A stretch of 17,051 nt of DNA from Candidatus Aminicenans sakinawicola JGI OTU-1. GTDB lineage: Bacteria > Acidobacteriota > Aminicenantia > Aminicenantales > Aminicenantaceae. Location of the stretch: the NCBI GenBank assembly GCA_000493965.1, contig AWNV01000035.1, positions 8,712 to 25,762 of the forward strand, in the 5' to 3' direction. The first letter of the stretch is position 1. Every line of letters begins with the position of its first letter. Under the pieces are notes generated by a model that saw nothing but the letters and a program-made list of their open reading frames with translations, did not search any database and was not told the DNA's origin. The translations under genes were made by a program, and so were the position numbers. Positions 14,674 through 17,051 of this stretch are shown here, one piece after another.

Positions 14674-15600
14674 ATGGACGGCATAATTCTTGTCCATAAA
14701 CCCCCAGGAATTACATCTCATGATGTAGTTGAAAAAATAAGAAAAATTTTAAATGAAAAAAAAGTCGGCCATTATGGGACTTTAGATCCCATGGCTACCG
14801 GTCTCATTGTTATTGCATTAGGAAAAGCTACAAGGCTATTCCAATTTTTTTCAAAAGAAAATAAGGTATATAAAGGACAAATCAGATTAGGATATTCAAC
14901 GAATACATATGATTCTTCAGGCACAAAAACTTCAGTCGAAATAAATAATTTCCCTTCCAGAGATAAGATCCTTGAAGAAATGAGAAAATTCGAAGGAGAA
15001 ATATTGCAAGTTCCTCCTGTTTTTTCAGCAAAAAAATTTAGGGGAAAACCTCTATATGTACTGGCAAGAGAGAATAAAGAAGTGAAACTAGTTCCCAGCA
15101 AAATCTCTATTTATTTTTTTCATCTTAAAAATTACAATCCGCCAATCATAGATTTTGAGGTAAAATGCTCTTCGGGAACTTATATTCGGTCGCTTGCTCA
15201 CGACCTGGGCCAAAGCCTTGGATGTGGAGCACACATCTCTCAACTCTTAAGAATATCTTCAGGCAACTTTAATTTAAAGGACAGCTTCCAGTTAGAAAAA
15301 ATAGAAGAACTAACTATGGAAGGAAAAACCGAAGAATTTATTCTTCCCTTAAAAATTCTTCTACCTGAAATTCCAAAGGTAATCGTTAATGATACATGTT
15401 TATCTTTAGTAAAAAACGGAAACATGATTTTCCCTGAAAACATTTTAAAGGTTTCAAGTCTAAATCTTTACAGCACTGAAAGTAAAAGAGAGAAAAAAAA
15501 TATATATAAGATCTTTAGCTCTGATGGATCACTCCTTGCTTTTGCCAAAATGATAGACGAAAATAATTGCTTCCATCCTTTTATCGTTATAGACCCATAA
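14674..15600 (+). CDS. truB: tRNA pseudouridine(55) synthase TruB
   Basis: 308 residues. It makes the pseudouridine at position 55 in the T-loop of tRNAs. The catalytic motif is GHYGTLDPMATGLIVIALG with nucleophile Asp38, preceded by the N-terminal GIILVHKPPGITSHDVV block. Other family blocks are YKGQIRLGYSTNTYDSSGT, VPPVFSAKKFRGKPLYVLAR and CSSGTYIRSLAHDLGQSLGCG, which together define the TruB fold. The C-terminal PUA-like part (about 230-308) is less conserved. Start ATG 14674 follows nrnA by seven bases with little ribosome-site consensus, so translation is probably coupled. It is the last gene of the nusA block in this window. Confidence 0.97.
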   Translation: MDGIILVHKPPGITSHDVVEKIRKILNEKKVGHYGTLDPMATGLIVIALGKATRLFQFFSKENKVYKGQIRLGYSTNTYDSSGTKTSVEINNFPSRDKILEEMRKFEGEILQVPPVFSAKKFRGKPLYVLARENKEVKLVPSKISIYFFHLKNYNPPIIDFEVKCSSGTYIRSLAHDLGQSLGCGAHISQLLRISSGNFNLKDSFQLEKIEELTMEGKTEEFILPLKILLPEIPKVIVNDTCLSLVKNGNMIFPENILKVSSLNLYSTESKREKKNIYKIFSSDGSLLAFAKMIDENNCFHPFIVIDP

Positions 15601-15656
15601 AATGCAAGATAATAAACTAGCCTGAATAATGCAGGATAATTAAAGCAATAAGCAAT

Positions 15657-17051
15657 ATGAACAAAAAAGAAGTATTCGCTTCACGTTGGGGAATTATCTT
15701 TGCCGGCCTTGGGATGGCAGTAGGAACAGGAAATCTCTGGCGTTTTCCCAGGATAGTTTCTCAATATGGAGGAGGAGCTTTTATGCTCGTCTGGCTTCTT
15801 TTCCTGTTTTTCTGGGCTCTCCCTATACTCACTATCGAAATGTCCATTGGAAAGAAAACAAGGGTAGGTGTAATAGCATCTTTCTCTCAAATAATGGGAA
15901 ATAAATTCGCATGGATGGGAACTTTTGTTGCTTTTGTAACCGCATCTATTACATTTTATTACACGGTTGTGACAGGGTGGTGTCTGAAATATTTTTTTGC
16001 AACATGTTTCCAGGGATTAATAAAGAAGGCAAATCCGGTTGAATATTGGGAAATTTTCTCTTCATCCTGGGAGCCTGTTTTCTTTCATTTAATGGCTGTT
16101 TTTATTGGTTGCTTGATCATCTATGCTGGAGTCGTAAAAGGAATAGAAAGGGCTAATAAGATTTTCATCCCTTCTCTTTTTTTGTTGCTTATTATAGCCA
16201 GCATTCGTGCTGTAACGCTGCCAGGCGCTTTAAAAGGACTCGAATTCCTTTTTTCTCCGAATTTGTCTCAGCTCGGTGACATCAAAGTATGGTTAAACGC
16301 ATTGAGTCAAACAGCTTGGTCAACAGGAGCAGCATGGGGATTAATGCTTACTTATGCTGTTTATTCTCATAAAAAAGAAAATCCTTTATTGACTTCAATG
16401 ACATTAGGATTTGGCGACTATGTTGCATCTCTTTTAGCCGCTGTGACTGTAATCCCTACAGTCTTCTCATTTTTCGCAAGCCAAAATCTCCCGCAAGAGC
16501 AAGTTTTGGAAGTAATGGCAAAAGGTGACCGAGGTTTAACTTTTACGTGGATTCCTACATTGTTCTCAAATATCCCTGCCGGATCATTTTTTCTGGCTCT
16601 TTTCTTCCTTGCCCTCTGTGTTGCTGCTTTCTCTTCTCTTATTTCCATGCTTGAACTTATCACGCGTATCCTGATAGATACTGGAATGGCCAGGAAAAAA
16701 GCTGTGCCAATCGTTGGTACAGTATGTTTTTTCCTGGGCCTTCCCTCAGCCCTCAGTATAGCTTTTTTTGACAATCAGGATTGGGTTTGGGGAATGGCTT
16801 TAATGATAAACGGAGCTTTCTTTGTCACTCTTGTCCTCAAAATAGGCCCAAAAAAATTCCGCCAGAAAATAATACCTTCTACTGAAGGCAAATTTAAATT
16901 AGGAAAAACATTTGATATCCTGGTTAAATTTCTCCTGCCTATTCAAATTCTGGCATTGCTTATATGGTGGTTCTGGGACAGCTATAAAAAAAATCCAGGC
17001 AGCTGGCTTAACCCATTCGCACAATCTTCTGTTGGTACTGTCCTTCTTCAA
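15657..17051 (+). CDS. Sodium:neurotransmitter symporter (SNF/NSS) family transporter, 3'-truncated by the window edge
   Basis: 465 codons are open to the window end without a stop. The NSS signature is clear in the first helices: SRWGIIFAGLGMAVGTGNLW, then RFPRIVSQYGGGAFMLVW, with the unwound TM1 Na+/substrate region around GTGNLWRFP (residues 23-31). At least ten hydrophobic segments can be traced, with GFGDYVASLLAAVTVIPTVF near TM7 and ALCVAAFSSLISMLEL near TM8. Family knowledge: LeuT-like proteins couple Na+ uptake to import of amino acids or related small molecules. The substrate here is not readable. The start is ATG 15657; I see only weak ribosome-site consensus. The 56-base gap after truB has no terminator, so it may be transcribed from the nusA operon. 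Confidence 0.93.
   Translation, partial: MNKKEVFASRWGIIFAGLGMAVGTGNLWRFPRIVSQYGGGAFMLVWLLFLFFWALPILTIEMSIGKKTRVGVIASFSQIMGNKFAWMGTFVAFVTASITFYYTVVTGWCLKYFFATCFQGLIKKANPVEYWEIFSSSWEPVFFHLMAVFIGCLIIYAGVVKGIERANKIFIPSLFLLLIIASIRAVTLPGALKGLEFLFSPNLSQLGDIKVWLNALSQTAWSTGAAWGLMLTYAVYSHKKENPLLTSMTLGFGDYVASLLAAVTVIPTVFSFFASQNLPQEQVLEVMAKGDRGLTFTWIPTLFSNIPAGSFFLALFFLALCVAAFSSLISMLELITRILIDTGMARKKAVPIVGTVCFFLGLPSALSIAFFDNQDWVWGMALMINGAFFVTLVLKIGPKKFRQKIIPSTEGKFKLGKTFDILVKFLLPIQILALLIWWFWDSYKKNPGSWLNPFAQSSVGTVLLQ

Noticed and set aside
15601..15644. Two similar stretches AATGCAAGATAATAAA and AATGCAGGATAATTAAA 27 bases apart in the truB-transporter gap
   Set aside because: Only two imperfect AT-rich copies; too short to support an operator or a repeat element.
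1..17051. CRISPR arrays, tRNA or rRNA genes
   Set aside because: No regularly spaced repeats and no cloverleaf or rRNA-like stretches were visible by reading.

Overview
The window is AT-rich bacterial DNA with every recognised gene on the + strand. A BamD-like assembly lipoprotein and a signal-peptide-bearing beta-barrel protein ending in Phe point to a diderm (Gram-negative-type) bacterium. I cannot fix the phylum from sequence alone. The long translation/RNA-processing block could suit several deep-branching diderm lineages, such as Acidobacteriota relatives, but that is only a guess.

Layout. (1) 1-694: 3' two-thirds of a nucleotide-sugar epimerase, cut by the window edge. (2) 736-5446: tight cluster of BamD-like TPR lipoprotein, outer-membrane beta-barrel protein, secreted subtilisin-like protease and recN. 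(3) 5467-8803: a 3,318-bp segment bounded by two perfect 19-bp direct repeats that lie inside the 5' end of miaB. It carries a decayed serine-recombinase N-terminus, corA, a membrane protein with a TrkA-C domain, a frameshifted and truncated MFS transporter, a small DUF5661-like protein, a desulforedoxin, and the tail of an unidentified gene. (4) 8742-10079: miaB, whose 5' end comes from the right end of the segment. (5) 10097-15600: a well-formed sigma70-type promoter followed by nusA, infB, a DUF503/YlxP-like gene, rbfA, nrnA and truB. (6) 15657 to the window end: 5' part of a sodium:neurotransmitter-symporter-family transporter.

The main discovery candidate is the 3.3-kb segment. Just after recN, an ATG opens miaB in its usual form (MKFYIHTFG) but meets a stop at the tenth codon, right past the first repeat. 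The second repeat copy sits in the same place of the intact miaB, now preceded by a different N-terminus (MSKNSKTSAQKKPS). Joining the left flank through the left repeat to the sequence after the right repeat restores an in-frame MKFYIHTFGCQMN start. The structure is what an integrative element would leave if it used the 5' end of miaB as its attachment site and supplied a replacement start. The element looks degraded: its recombinase has lost start codon, frame and C-terminus. A strain-level comparison or read-spanning check is needed to exclude an assembly join.

The rest is housekeeping: envelope biogenesis and secretion on the left, then DNA repair (recN), tRNA modification (miaB, truB), transcription elongation/termination (nusA), translation initiation (infB), 30S maturation (rbfA) and nanoRNA/pAp turnover (nrnA). 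The nusA-infB block has no rimP directly upstream and no ylxR between nusA and infB.
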